64,000 bases of DNA, taken from the NCBI RefSeq assembly GCF_038039215.1, contig NZ_JBBPCL010000001.1, positions 4,774,001-4,838,000 on the forward strand, written 5' to 3'. Below the pieces are notes generated by a model, which saw only the letters and a list, made by a program, of their open reading frames with translations, was not told the DNA's origin and did no database searches. Position 1 is the first letter of the stretch. Every line of letters starts with the position of its first letter. This document shows positions 41,351 through 50,125 of the stretch, in pieces. Both the position numbers and the translations under genes were made by a program. The DNA is from Pseudonocardia sp. T1-2H. GTDB taxonomy: Bacteria; Actinomycetota; Actinomycetes; Mycobacteriales; Pseudonocardiaceae.

Positions 41351-41728
41351 GTGGCCCACAATCGACAGGACCCGGCCGTGGAGTCCCTCGTGCTCCTCGG
41401 TGAGCAGCTGGATCGGACCCTGGCCGAGCTGCAGGCCGCCCGCGAACGCGTCGACCAGCTCCTGGAGCTGCGGACCACCGGGCACACCTGGCACGAGATC
41501 GTCGCCGCCGAGTCCCGCCCGCTCGTCATCGAGACCGTGACCCGGGCCCTGGACGATCTCGGTACGGTCGGCGGACGCTTCCGGCGGGACGAGGCCGTCG
41601 CGTTGCAGCGGGAGAACGTGAGCATCACCCGGATCGGCAAGCTGTTCGGCGTCAGCCGGCAGCGTGTGTCCGCCATCCTGCAGGAGCGCGCACGGCAGCC
41701 GGGCGAGGAGACCGCGGAGCCGGCCTGA
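41351..41728 (+). CDS. HTH-containing hypothetical protein, 125 aa
   Basis: N-terminal coiled helix (VESLVLLGEQLDRTLAELQAARERVDQLLELR) followed by helical segments and a C-terminal HTH (ENVSITRIGKLFGVSRQRVSAILQER) like that of sigma factor region 4 or MerR/Trp-repressor families. Probably a small DNA-binding regulator. GGAAGG lies before the GTG start. It resembles short conserved proteins of Pseudonocardiaceae with no assigned role. Upstream (40962-41350) no gene is evident. Confidence 0.75.
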   Translation: MAHNRQDPAVESLVLLGEQLDRTLAELQAARERVDQLLELRTTGHTWHEIVAAESRPLVIETVTRALDDLGTVGGRFRRDEAVALQRENVSITRIGKLFGVSRQRVSAILQERARQPGEETAEPA

Positions 41729-41888
41729 CGACGCCCGGAGCAGGCACGGCCGGGGTAACGCCCGCGGCGGTGATCGATCGGGCTAAGGTTCGGCGCAACG
41801 GGGGTTGCGGCTTGTAACCCTGGCGTGCCCTGTGCCGATATCCCCCGGCACACCACGTCCGCTCCCCGGAAAGTCCGAAAGGGTCCCG

Positions 41889-42689
41889 ATGAACGAGCTG
41901 CCTCCCGCTCGCGCGCGGCGCGCCGTCCGGAACGCCGCGGACCGCGCCCTGCGCCTCGGCACCGTCGCGATCCGGCCGGCCGCCGCCGCGGGCCGCCCGG
42001 GCCCGGAACCGCTCGTCGCGCGCCTGAGCCGGCTCCGGCGGCAGGCCGGCGGTCCGCTCCCGGTCGAGTACCTGCGCACGACCCACGACGAGATCCTCCG
42101 GGTGATCGGCGACGGCCCCACCGGCCGCGTCCTCGAGATCGGCTGCGGCGAGGGACTGCTCACCGAACGCCTCGCCCCCGTCGCGGACGCCGTCGTGGCC
42201 GTGGACACCGCGGAGGGCCCCGTCGCCCGCGCGGCGGCCCGCTTCCACGAGAACCCGCAGGTCCGCGTCGAACGTCGAGCGCTGCCGTTCGACCGGTTCG
42301 ACGGCACCTTCGACCTGATCGTCTGCGCGGACTCGCTGCACCACCTGAACCCTGCGCTGTTCCGCCGTGGCCTCGAGCACCTGCTCGCGCGGCTGCGCCC
42401 GGGCGGACGGCTGGTCCTGCTGCACCACACGGGCGGCACCGGCCGCGGGAACGCGGTTCACCACGCGGCCGCTGTCCGTGTCGGGGCCGATGCCCGTTTC
42501 GTCCACGACCACTGCCAGGCGCTCCCCGGCCTCGGGCCGGACGGCTCCGGGGTCCGGCTGGACGTGTTCCGCCGGGCCGGGGCTACCGTCTCCCCCGCTC
42601 CGGTCCGGGTGCCCGACGGCGAGGTCCCCCGTCCCCGCGGCGACGTGACGCGCCAGGACGAGGGCCGCTCCCGCACGACCGTGGCCTGA
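41889..42689 (+). CDS. Class I SAM-dependent methyltransferase, 266 aa
   Basis: Rossmann-type methyltransferase: motif I GRVLEIGCGEGLLTERLAP, acidic loop VVAVDTAEGPVARAAARF, motif II-like FDLIVCADSLHHLNP, then LRPGGRLVLLHHTGG. The layout resembles NodS/SAM methyltransferase-type enzymes acting on small molecules. The C-terminal 60 residues are Pro/Arg-rich and look poorly structured, and normal family members end earlier, so the true end may have drifted. Start ATG 41889. The 150 bp upstream contain TAAGGT and a GTGCC/GGCAC hairpin. Confidence 0.8.
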   Translation: MNELPPARARRAVRNAADRALRLGTVAIRPAAAAGRPGPEPLVARLSRLRRQAGGPLPVEYLRTTHDEILRVIGDGPTGRVLEIGCGEGLLTERLAPVADAVVAVDTAEGPVARAAARFHENPQVRVERRALPFDRFDGTFDLIVCADSLHHLNPALFRRGLEHLLARLRPGGRLVLLHHTGGTGRGNAVHHAAAVRVGADARFVHDHCQALPGLGPDGSGVRLDVFRRAGATVSPAPVRVPDGEVPRPRGDVTRQDEGRSRTTVA

Positions 42690-42729
42690 GCTCCGGAACT
42701 CCGGGGTTCGCGGCATCGAGGAGGACATC

Positions 42730-44368
42730 ATCAGCGGGTCGTACGACTTCGTGATCGTCGGCGGCGGCTCCGCCGGACTGGTCCTGGCCAACAGGCTGAG
42801 CACCGACCCGGGCACGCGTGTGCTCGTGCTCGAGGCGGGCCGGCCGGACCACCGGTGGGACCCGATCGTCCGGGTCCCGGCGGCGCTCGCCTTCGGCTGG
42901 GGCAACCCCCGCTACGACTGGTGTTACGAGTCCGAGGCCGAGCCCGGCCTCAACGGGCGCACCCTGCACGTTCCCCGCGGGAAGCTCCTCGGCGGCTCCA
43001 GCTCCATCAACGGCATGGTCTACCAGCGCGGCAACGCGGCGGACTACGACGCGTGGGCGCAGCGCGAGGGCCTGGAGAACTGGGACTGGGCGCACTGCTC
43101 GCCGTACTTCCGCAAGCTGGAGAACCGGCTCGTCGACGGCGAGCCCGGCGGTCCGCAGCTGCTCGAGCAGGCGGATGCCGAGGGCCCGCTGTACGACGCG
43201 TTCTTCGAAGCCGTCCGGCAGGCCGGGCACGCCGTCCTGGACGACGTCAACGGCCCGCGGCAGCGCGGGTTCTCGCGGACCACCCGCACGATCCACCGCG
43301 GCCGCCGCTACTCCGCCGCCGACGCCTACCTGCACCCGATCGTCGCGAGCCGGCCCACGTTGACGATCAAGACCCGCGCCATGGTCACGGGCGTGGTCCT
43401 CGAGGGCGGCCGGGCGGTCGGCGTGCGCTACCGCGAGGGCGGCGGGCCCACCCAGGAGGTGCGCTCGGCGGAGGTCATCCTCGCCGGCGGCGCGGTGAAC
43501 TCGCCGCAGCTCCTGCAGCTCTCCGGCATCGGGGACCCCGGGCACCTGGAAGGTCTCGGCATCCCGGTGCAGGCCGAGCTTCCCGGGCGTCGGCCGGAAC
43601 CTGCAGGACCACCTCGACGTGCACCTGCAGCACGCGTGCAGCCAGCCGGTCTCACTCGGCCCGATGCGCAAGGCGCACAAGGTCCCCGGCATGGCCGCGG
43701 AGTGGCTGCGCCACGGCACCGGCGCCGCGGCCACCAACCACTTCGAGGCGGGCGGCTTCGCCTGCACGGCGATGGCCTCCGACGGCGTCCCGGACATGAT
43801 GATGTTGTTCGCGCCGGTCGCGATGAAGTGGGCGGACTCGGAGCGGCTGCGCGGGCACGGCTACCAGGTTCACCTGTCCGTCATGCGCTCGCACAACCGC
43901 GGCACCGTCAGGATCACCAGCCGGGACCCGCTGCGGAAGCCTGCGCTCGAGGTCGGCTACCTGACCCACGACGAGGACGTGCAGCGCTGGGTCGAGGCCT
44001 TCCACGTCGCCCGGGACATCCTGGCGCAGCCGGCGTTCTCCCGGTACGAGGGCGGAGAGCTGCTTCCCGGCCCGGCCGTCCGGACGGACGCGCAGGTCGC
44101 CGAGTGGGTGCGCTCGTGGGCCCAGACCGGCCTGCACCCGACCGGCACCTGCCGGCTGGGGCTGGACGCGGAGGCGGTCACGGATCCGGACACGCTGCGT
44201 GTGCACGGGGTCGACGGGCTCCGGGTCGTCGACGCGTCGATCATCCCGGACCTGCCGAACAGCAACACCTACGCGCCCACGATGATGGTCGCGGAGAAGG
44301 CTGCGGACCTCGTCCTGGGGAACACACCGCTCGCGCCGGACGCGCCGCAGAAGCTCACGTCCGCCTGA
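42730..44368 (+). pseudogene. Second GMC oxidoreductase, frameshifted and lacking a normal start codon
   Basis: FAD-dependent GMC enzyme: FVIVGGGSAGLVLANRL, RGKLLGGSSSINGMVYQRG, GGAVNSPQLLQLSGIGDPGHL, then in another frame VGRNLQDHLDVHLQ, TGLHPTGTCRLG and VVDASIIPDLPNSNTYAPTMM. One base too many in CCCGGG at 43582-43587 separates the frames. At the 5' end a GAGGAGG site is followed 5 nt later by ATC (42730) where ATG would be expected; the first GTG (42751) would cut into the FAD-binding strand. Two lesions make real decay more likely here. Family substrate: choline or another alcohol. Confidence 0.8.
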
Positions 44369-44464
44369 GCCGGTGGCCGCGCTCCGGCCGTAGCCGTCGG
44401 AGCCGCATCCCGCCACGGCCAGGCCGAGCGCCAGCATCACGAACAGTTCCCCAGCCCGCCGCAT
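44355..44464 (-). pseudogene. Remnant of a small lipoprotein gene
   Basis: From ATG 44464 a clean lipoprotein signal appears (GELFVMLALGLAVAGCGS), then the frame runs without a stop into the antisense of the GMC gene. In a neighbouring frame a stop lies at 44355. A frameshift in a short secreted lipoprotein gene would explain this. Low support beyond the signal peptide. Confidence 0.35.
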
Positions 44465-44614
44465 CGTGTACCCCCGGGGTCGATCACGGCGTGTCGGCGG
44501 CAGCCTCGCACCGGGGAGATCGACGGAGCGGCCCATGAGACGGACCGTGACGTGGTCGTGTCCCGGGTCCGTCTGGCACAGTGGCCTGCACCCGAACCGG
44601 TGCGGAGGACGAAC

Positions 44615-45268
44615 GTGGCCACGACGAGCAACCTCCACCTGCGGGAACCGGTCACGGTCGTCGGCGCACCGGCCGCCTCGGCGCGGGCCGCCGCGGTGGT
44701 GGTGCACGGCCGGGACCAGGATCCCGAGTACATGCTCGCCGTGCTGGACCGGGCGGGCGTCGACGACGTCGCGTACCTGCTGCCCCGCGCGGCCGGACGC
44801 AGCTGGTACCCGGGCCGGTTCATGGACCCGGAGCCCGCGAACCGACCGCACCTGGACCATGCCCTCGCGGCCGTCGAGGCCGCCGTCGACCGTGCGGCCG
44901 CCGAGGGTTTCGGGCCGGAGCGCACCGTGCTCGTCGGCTTCTCCCAGGGCGCGTGCCTGCTCTCGGAACTGCTGCTGCGCACGCCCCGCCGGTACGCGGG
45001 CGCGTCGCTGCTGACCGGCGGCTTCTTCGGACCGGCCGGCCACCGGCCCGGTCCGGGCGGCTCGCTGCAGGGCACACCGGTCGTGCTGGCGAGCAGCCGG
45101 TTCGACGCGTGGATCCCGCTGGACCGGGTGCAGGAGACGGCCGAGGTGCTGCGTGAGCGCGGCGCCGACGTCACGGTCGCGGTCTACGACGACCGCGAGC
45201 ACCTCGTGAACGACGACGCCGTCGCCCGGACCCGGGCACTGCTCACGGCCGTCCGGCCCGTTCCCTGA
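44615..45268 (+). CDS. Phospholipase/carboxylesterase-like hydrolase, 217 aa
   Basis: Alpha/beta hydrolase of the YpfH/phospholipase-carboxylesterase type. Seen: AAAVVVHGRDQDPEYML, the nucleophile motif VLVGFSQGACL, LLTGGFFGP, the acid-bearing FDAWIPLDRVQETAEVL, and catalytic His near YDDREHLVNDD. GGAGG lies 6 nt before the GTG start. Its last 26 bp overlap the end of the convergent AraC gene. In related loci this hydrolase sits next to a glyoxalase-type dioxygenase (here 46389-47339), suggesting joint work on aromatic or quinone compounds. Confidence 0.85.
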   Translation: MATTSNLHLREPVTVVGAPAASARAAAVVVHGRDQDPEYMLAVLDRAGVDDVAYLLPRAAGRSWYPGRFMDPEPANRPHLDHALAAVEAAVDRAAAEGFGPERTVLVGFSQGACLLSELLLRTPRRYAGASLLTGGFFGPAGHRPGPGGSLQGTPVVLASSRFDAWIPLDRVQETAEVLRERGADVTVAVYDDREHLVNDDAVARTRALLTAVRPVP

Positions 45269-46193
45269 ACTCGCCGGGCGTGCAGCCCTCGACCCTGCGG
45301 AAGAGCCGGCTGAAGTGCGGCGCGTCGCCGAAGCCGCGGGCCGCGGCGAGCGCCCGGATCGGGCGCTCCGCCAGCCGCGGGTCCAGCAGATCGCGGCGGA
45401 CCGCCGCGAGCCGCCGCTCCCGGATCCAGCCCGCGACCGTACGGCCCTCGGCCTCGAAGGCCTTGTGCAGCCGGCGCGGCGACACGAAGTGCGCGGCGGC
45501 GATCGTCCTCGGCCCGAGCCCGCGATCGCCGAGGTGCGCCTCGACGTAGGCGAGGACCTGCGGGAACAACGGGTCCGACGCCGGCGGCGGCTCCGGGTCG
45601 CGGGCGCCCGCGAACAGCAGCCGCGCCAGGTCGACCACGCAGTCGGCGAGGACGGCGCCGTCCGCGTCCAGGCTCCCGTCCTGCACCCGGTCCGCGAGCC
45701 CGCGGAGGAACGGGCCGGCGAGCGCCGCCGGCCCGCGCCGCCCGTCGAGGGCGACGGCCGTGTGCGCGCAGATCCTGTCCGCCTCGGCGCCGAGCATGGC
45801 CCGTGGCAGGGAGAACAGCAGCAGCTCGAACGGTCCGGCGGACTGGACCTCGTAGGGATGGGAGGTCTCGTACCCGGAGACGTCCCCCGAGCCGACGACG
45901 GCCACCCGGCCGGCCTGCTCGATGCGGAACCGGCCGCGGACGAGGTGGGTGATCTGGAGCTCCTCCGGGTCGTGCCGGGCGACGAGGCGGCGGGTCCGCT
46001 CGATGGTCGAGGCCTCGCCCTCGATCCGGTAGACGGTCAGCGGGCCGACGCCGTGGGCCCGGATCCGGCCGGTGAACGGCCCGTTCCCGGGTCTGCGCAG
46101 GGCGAGCGGATGCAGCACGCGGCCGTGCTCGGCGGCCCAGTAGTCGAACCGGTCGGGGCCGGGCACCGTGGAGGTGTCCACGATCAGGGGCAT
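45243..46193 (-). CDS. AraC family transcriptional regulator, 316 aa
   Basis: N-terminal AraC-binding-like (AraC_binding_2/cupin) ligand domain with GRFRIEQAGRVAVVGSGDVSGYETSHPYEVQ, and a C-terminal double HTH (RTIAAAHFVSPRRLHKAFEAEGRTVAGWIRERRL, then RPIRALAAARGFGDAPHFSRLFRRVEGCTPGEFRER). Full length. Divergent from the ring-cleavage-type dioxygenase with a 195-bp shared upstream region, which makes that gene and perhaps the nearby esterase its targets. Confidence 0.92.
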   Translation of the reverse strand: MPLIVDTSTVPGPDRFDYWAAEHGRVLHPLALRRPGNGPFTGRIRAHGVGPLTVYRIEGEASTIERTRRLVARHDPEELQITHLVRGRFRIEQAGRVAVVGSGDVSGYETSHPYEVQSAGPFELLLFSLPRAMLGAEADRICAHTAVALDGRRGPAALAGPFLRGLADRVQDGSLDADGAVLADCVVDLARLLFAGARDPEPPPASDPLFPQVLAYVEAHLGDRGLGPRTIAAAHFVSPRRLHKAFEAEGRTVAGWIRERRLAAVRRDLLDPRLAERPIRALAAARGFGDAPHFSRLFRRVEGCTPGEFRERAGRP

Positions 46194-46388
46194 ATGTGGT
46201 CGTTCTCCGGATCGGCGGGTGATCTCATCATGGCCCGTGCCACCAGGTCGCACCACTATCGTGTTGTCCGCCGCGGCACGGGTCGGACCCGCAGTTGTCC
46301 GTGCGCGCACGACCTGTCCCACGGACCTCCCGGTGGGCCTAGCGTGCGCAGGCGACCGGACGACGACCCCACCAGCGGAGGTAACCCC

Positions 46389-47339
46389 GTGGCCCATCTC
46401 GACGGCAGCCACCACGTGACGATGTCCGTGGGCTCGGCCCAGGAGGACGTCGACTTCCACGTCCGCACCCTCGGCCTGCGGTTCATCAAGCGCACCGTGC
46501 TCTTCGACGGCTCCACGCCGATCTACCACCTCTACTACAGCAACGCGGGTGGCGACCCGAGCGCCGTCCTGACCACGTTCCCGTTCCGGCAGGCGGGGCT
46601 GATGGGCCGACGCGGCACCAACCAGGCCCGCGAGGTCCTGCTCGCGGCGCCGTCGGGCTCGCTGGACTACTGGAGCGGGCGGCTCACCGAGCGCGGGGTC
46701 GAGGTCGCGGACGCCGAGGTGCTGGACCGCCGCCGGTTGCTGTTCCGCCACCCCTGCGGCATCGAGTACGCGCTCGTCGGCGTCGACGACGACCCGCGTG
46801 TCGGCTGGACCGAGGGCGGCGTCCCCGCCGAGTACGCGATCCACGGCATCCACGGCATCGGGGTGCACGTCACGAACCCGGAGAACATGGTGGAGTTCAC
46901 CACCGGCTCGCTGGCCGCCAAGGACCTGGTCGAGGAGGGGGACCGGGTCGCCCTGCAGGTCGGCTCCGCGGCCCGCGGCGGCGCCGTCGAGCTCGTGGTC
47001 AACCGCACCGACGACCCCGGGACCTGGCGGTACGGCGAGGGCACGATCCACCACTTCGCGTGGAACGCCGAGACCCTGGAGAACCAGGACGAGCTCAAGT
47101 TCGAGATCGAGGGCCTCGGCTACACCGACATCTCCGAGCTCAAGGACCGCAAGTACTTCAAGTCCGTGTACGTCCGCAGCCCGGGCGGCGCGCTGTTCGA
47201 GCTGGCCGTCACCCACGCCGAGGGCGGCTGGACCTGCGACGAGTCCCCGAAGGAGCTCGGGAGCGCGTTCCAGCTGCCGGAGCAGTTCGAGGACCGCCGC
47301 GCCGAGCTGCTGGACCAGCTGGAGCCGATCGACGTCTGA
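46389..47339 (+). CDS. VOC family ring-cleaving dioxygenase (MhqO/PcpA-like), 316 aa
   Basis: Vicinal-oxygen-chelate enzyme with two glyoxalase modules. Metal-ligand candidates are the His of GSHHVTMSVG near the N-terminus, the His in the second module (GIHGIGVHV), and Glu in ALFELAVTHAEGGW. Also seen: LYYSNAGGDPSAVLTTFPF and WTCDESPKELG near the end, typical of hydroquinone/catechol-related dioxygenases of the MhqA/MhqO type. GGAGG lies 7 nt before the GTG start. The AraC gene upstream and the nearby carboxylesterase support a quinone or aromatic detoxification role. Confidence 0.9.
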   Translation: MAHLDGSHHVTMSVGSAQEDVDFHVRTLGLRFIKRTVLFDGSTPIYHLYYSNAGGDPSAVLTTFPFRQAGLMGRRGTNQAREVLLAAPSGSLDYWSGRLTERGVEVADAEVLDRRRLLFRHPCGIEYALVGVDDDPRVGWTEGGVPAEYAIHGIHGIGVHVTNPENMVEFTTGSLAAKDLVEEGDRVALQVGSAARGGAVELVVNRTDDPGTWRYGEGTIHHFAWNAETLENQDELKFEIEGLGYTDISELKDRKYFKSVYVRSPGGALFELAVTHAEGGWTCDESPKELGSAFQLPEQFEDRRAELLDQLEPIDV

Positions 47340-47382
47340 CGGGGACGGTGCGCGACATCGGGATGCCCGGGGACGGGCGCCC

Positions 47383-47421
47383 GCGGCTCCGCCGCCCGGC
47401 CCCGGCCGCCGGCGGAGCCGC
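47383..47421 (+). terminator. Perfect 11-bp hairpin after the dioxygenase gene
   Basis: Arms 47383-47393 and 47411-47421 with a 17-nt GC-rich loop, about 45 bp past the stop. Confidence 0.6.
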
Positions 47422-47470
47422 GCCTCCCCACCTGCCGCATAACCGCGGTGCAGGCGGGTAGTCCTGTCCA

Positions 47471-47794
47471 ATGTCCGCTCACGTCGACGACGCCCTCTGG
47501 AACGAGTTCCACCGGGTCGTGAACATGACGTCCCGAGAGCTCCAGGACTGGCTCCGGACCGACGCCGCCGGCACCGACGCCGAGGTGGAGCCCGAGCACG
47601 CCGGCACCCCCAGCGGCCAGGAGGTCCTGCGCAAGCGCCGGGCCGACCTCACCGAGCACGACGCCGACCGCATGCGGCGCGTGGTGGATCGTGTGCTCGC
47701 CGAACGCCGCGACGACCTCGAGCCGACGGCCGGCCAGCAGTACTGGCGGCGCCGGATGATGCGCATGGGGCACGACCCGCTCAAACCCGTCTGA
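47471..47794 (+). CDS. DUF3140 domain protein, 107 aa
   Basis: Small soluble helical protein matching the DUF3140 pattern: LWNEFHRVVNMTSRELQDWLRT near the start, then SGQEVLRKRRADLTEHDADRMRRVVDRV and a terminal YWRRRMMRMGHDP motif. Length typical. The family is common in actinobacteria and has no known function. The first helices resemble a SAP-like or DNA-binding region, which is inference. No close operon partner. Confidence 0.9.
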   Translation: MSAHVDDALWNEFHRVVNMTSRELQDWLRTDAAGTDAEVEPEHAGTPSGQEVLRKRRADLTEHDADRMRRVVDRVLAERRDDLEPTAGQQYWRRRMMRMGHDPLKPV

Positions 47795-47864
47795 GGCCGG
47801 GGCGGCTCCTGCCCGGGCCCCGTCGCGACCGTGCGGACATCCTCCGGGAGCGGCGGGCGGCCCG

Positions 47865-48368
47865 TCAGTCGCCCGGCCTGCACATCACCGGGCTCGCGCC
47901 GCGGACGAACATCTCCGCCACCTGGACCCCGTCGATCAGGATCCGGCAGGAGACCTTCGTGGCCCGGCCCGCCGCCTGGGCGATGACGAGAGCACCCGGC
48001 ATCGGGCCGGCCGGGATCTGCACCTTCGTCGCCCAGGGGGCCGGGACGTGGGACAGGCTGTGCACGCCCGTCCCGTCGGCGTAGGTCACGTCGACCAGGG
48101 GTCCGTCGCTGGTCACCTCGTAGTCGACCGTGGCGAGCGCCGGAGCCGGCGTCGTGCTGGGCGCGGTGGTGGACGTCGTGCTGGGGCCCGGAGCGGCGGC
48201 GGCGGTCGGGGCGGCCGGCGCCGGCGACGGGCCGCGGTCACCGGAACGCAGGGCCACGACGAGAGCCACGCCGAGGAGCAGCACGACGGCCAGCCCGACC
48301 GCGGCCAGGACCACCCGCCGTCCGCGGGCAGGGGGTGCGGAGTGGCGACCGCCGTGGTGAGGGGTCAC
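47865..48368 (-). CDS. MmpS family-like membrane-anchored protein, 167 aa
   Basis: Single N-terminal membrane helix (VVLAAVGLAVVLLLGVALVVAL), a Pro/Thr/Ala-rich spacer, then a beta-rich extracytoplasmic domain (VDYEVTSDGPLVDVTYADGTGV, WATKVQIPAG, CRILIDGVQVAE, and a Cys pair). This matches mycobacterial MmpS proteins, partners of MmpL transporters. No MmpL gene is adjacent, so it is a stand-alone member. GTG start. Confidence 0.85.
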   Translation of the reverse strand: MTPHHGGRHSAPPARGRRVVLAAVGLAVVLLLGVALVVALRSGDRGPSPAPAAPTAAAAPGPSTTSTTAPSTTPAPALATVDYEVTSDGPLVDVTYADGTGVHSLSHVPAPWATKVQIPAGPMPGALVIAQAAGRATKVSCRILIDGVQVAEMFVRGASPVMCRPGD

Positions 48369-48630
48369 GAGCGTCGGCTCGGATCCCCGTCGGGAGTGCC
48401 GCCCCGCCCAGGTCCGGTGCCAGGGGTGCGACCGTCCGGCTCGCTCATGCTCGACCAGCTCCTACAGGTCGCCTTCCATGCTCGGCCTCCCCGCCACCGT
48501 GCGCAACGGCCCGGCGGGGGGTGAACGCCGGCAGGGCTCGCCGAGGTGAGCCGGCCGCGACAACACGTCCTCGCCGGTGGCTCGACGCCCACAGACCTCT
48601 CTCCCCCTTGTGCTCCTGCGCGCCTCGGAC

Positions 48631-48653
48631 TAACTTACAACCCGATGGTTGTA
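48631..48653 (+). promoter_or_regulatory. ArsR gene promoter and operator
   Basis: A TAACTT -10 box (48631-48636) lies 8 nt before the ATG, implying a leaderless mRNA. The palindrome TACAACC-cgat-GGTTGTA (48636-48653) spans the start codon and is placed to block transcription, as in ArsR-family autoregulation. Confidence 0.65.
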
Positions 48654-49010
48654 GGAAATGTCGATGCGGAACACGCCGACCGGGTCTTCCACGCACTCGC
48701 GGACGCCACCCGGCGGGACATCGTCGCGGTGGTGCTGCGCGGCGAGCAGTCCGTGTCCGACCTCGCCCGCCGCTATCCGATGAGTTTTGCGGCCGTGCAG
48801 AAGCACGTCGTCGTGCTCGAGCGCGCCGGTCTGGTCACCAAGCAACGGCGAGGCCGCGAGCAACGCGTGCGCGGCAACGTCGACACCCTGCGCGAGGCCC
48901 ATCGCCTGCTCGATCAGCTCGAAGTGGTGTGGCGACAGCGCCTGGACAGCATCGACGCGATCCTCGCCGACCCGCCCGAGGCCGGACCGAACGAAGGAGC
49001 GAGCTCGTGA
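48645..49010 (+). CDS. ArsR family transcriptional regulator, 121 aa
   Basis: Winged HTH repressor: RVFHALADATRRDIVAVVLRGEQSVSDLARRYPMSFAAVQKHVVVLERAGLVTKQRRGREQRVR is the classic ArsR/SmtB fold with the SDLARRY recognition region. No metal-binding CxC motif is visible, so it belongs to the metal-independent group usually paired with SRPBCC genes. Its stop overlaps the SRPBCC start (GTGA). Confidence 0.92.
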   Translation: MVVGNVDAEHADRVFHALADATRRDIVAVVLRGEQSVSDLARRYPMSFAAVQKHVVVLERAGLVTKQRRGREQRVRGNVDTLREAHRLLDQLEVVWRQRLDSIDAILADPPEAGPNEGASS

Positions 49011-49504
49011 CACTGACCAGCGTCGACAAGGATCCCGAGACCAGGACGATGACCTTCACCGCGCAGTTCGACGCACCGGTCGCCCGGGTCTGGCAGGTGT
49101 GGAGCGACCCGCGTCAGCTCGAACGGTGGTGGGGGCCGCCGACCTACCCGGCGACCGTCGTCGACCATGACCTCACCCCTGGCGGCAGCGTCACCTACCT
49201 GATGACCGGGCCCGAGGGCGATAAGCACAGGGGATGGTGGCGTGTGCAGGCCGTCGACGCGCCCCACCGCCTCGAGTTCGAGGACGGGTTCGCCGACCAC
49301 GCCGGCAATCCCAACGCCGACCTGCCGACCACGACGGTCCGCGTCACCCTCCGAGAACAGGCCGGGGGCGGGACCCGGATGGAGATCGCGTCGACCTTCC
49401 CGAGCCTCGAGGCCATGGAGCAGCTGATCGCCATGGGCATGGAGGAGGGCATGGCCGCCGCGATCGGGCAGATCGACCAGCTGCTCGCTCCGCAGGGCCG
49501 CTGA
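49007..49504 (+). CDS. SRPBCC (AHSA1-like) domain protein, 165 aa
   Basis: Activator-of-Hsp90-ATPase-type START fold: FTAQFDAPVARVWQVWSDPRQLERWWGPPTYPATVVDHDLTPGGSVTYLMTGPEG, then TTTVRVTLREQAGGGTRMEI and a C-terminal helix. Translationally coupled to the ArsR gene (4-bp overlap, AAGGAG upstream). Pairs of this kind are widespread in actinobacteria; the SRPBCC protein probably binds a small hydrophobic ligand. The ligand is unknown. Confidence 0.9.
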   Translation: MTLTSVDKDPETRTMTFTAQFDAPVARVWQVWSDPRQLERWWGPPTYPATVVDHDLTPGGSVTYLMTGPEGDKHRGWWRVQAVDAPHRLEFEDGFADHAGNPNADLPTTTVRVTLREQAGGGTRMEIASTFPSLEAMEQLIAMGMEEGMAAAIGQIDQLLAPQGR

Positions 49505-49531
49505 CCGGCCGTTCCGCAGGTCACGGGGGCA

Positions 49532-49765
49532 TTACCGCGGTCGTGGGCCGCGGCGCCTCGGTCGGAGAGCGTGCGCCGGCACGAGCTGATCCGTGAGAGG
49601 GAGGCCGGTCGAGGGCACCAGAGTCGCGTACGGGACGCGGAACGACACCACCCCGAGCCACTCCCCGGTGGTGCTCCGCAGCCAGCCGCGAAGCTCGCCC
49701 TCGACCGCGCCCCGGACGTCGAGCGTGCTGTCGTCCGGGCGGAAGCGCGGGGGCGGGAAGTTCAT
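49532..49765 (-). CDS. Small hypothetical protein, 77 aa
   Basis: Compact beta-rich-looking protein with FRPDDSTLDVRGAVEGELRGWLRSTTGEWLGVV and STGLPLTDQLVPAHALRPR, a pattern I associate with short conserved actinobacterial proteins of unknown role. The ATG at 49765 gives the best match; the frame stays open upstream but the added residues look random. No good ribosome site. Confidence 0.55.
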   Translation of the reverse strand: MNFPPPRFRPDDSTLDVRGAVEGELRGWLRSTTGEWLGVVSFRVPYATLVPSTGLPLTDQLVPAHALRPRRRGPRPR

Positions 49766-50125
49766 CTGGGGGTAGATCGCCGACAACTCCACCCACACCG
49801 GCCGGGGAGTCCTCAACCTGCGCACGCAACCGCCTTCGAACGCATGTGCGAAGGCTACGACGACGAGGAGTCGGAGCCAACCGCGGGAGCGATCGGAGCG
49901 GATCTCGCCCGAGCGAGCGGCTCCGTGGCGTCCTGCCACGGAGCCTGCGCGAAAACCCGTTGGCGGACCACGGCGACCACAGCTACATTCCCGGCGGCCG
50001 TGCGAGAGATCGAGGAGGTGGTACCCGTGAACGCAGTATCGACATGGGTGCATCCCTTCGGGGTCACGGTCGGGCGATAGGTCGTCCGGGAGCGCCGTTC
50101 ACGAGCACTCCCGAAAGGCACGACC
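49766..50125. other. Gene-free stretch before the DLH-like gene
   Basis: About 360 bp. I see no supported gene. A strong GAGGAGG at 50011-50017 precedes a GTG that opens only a short frame. Confidence 0.4.
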
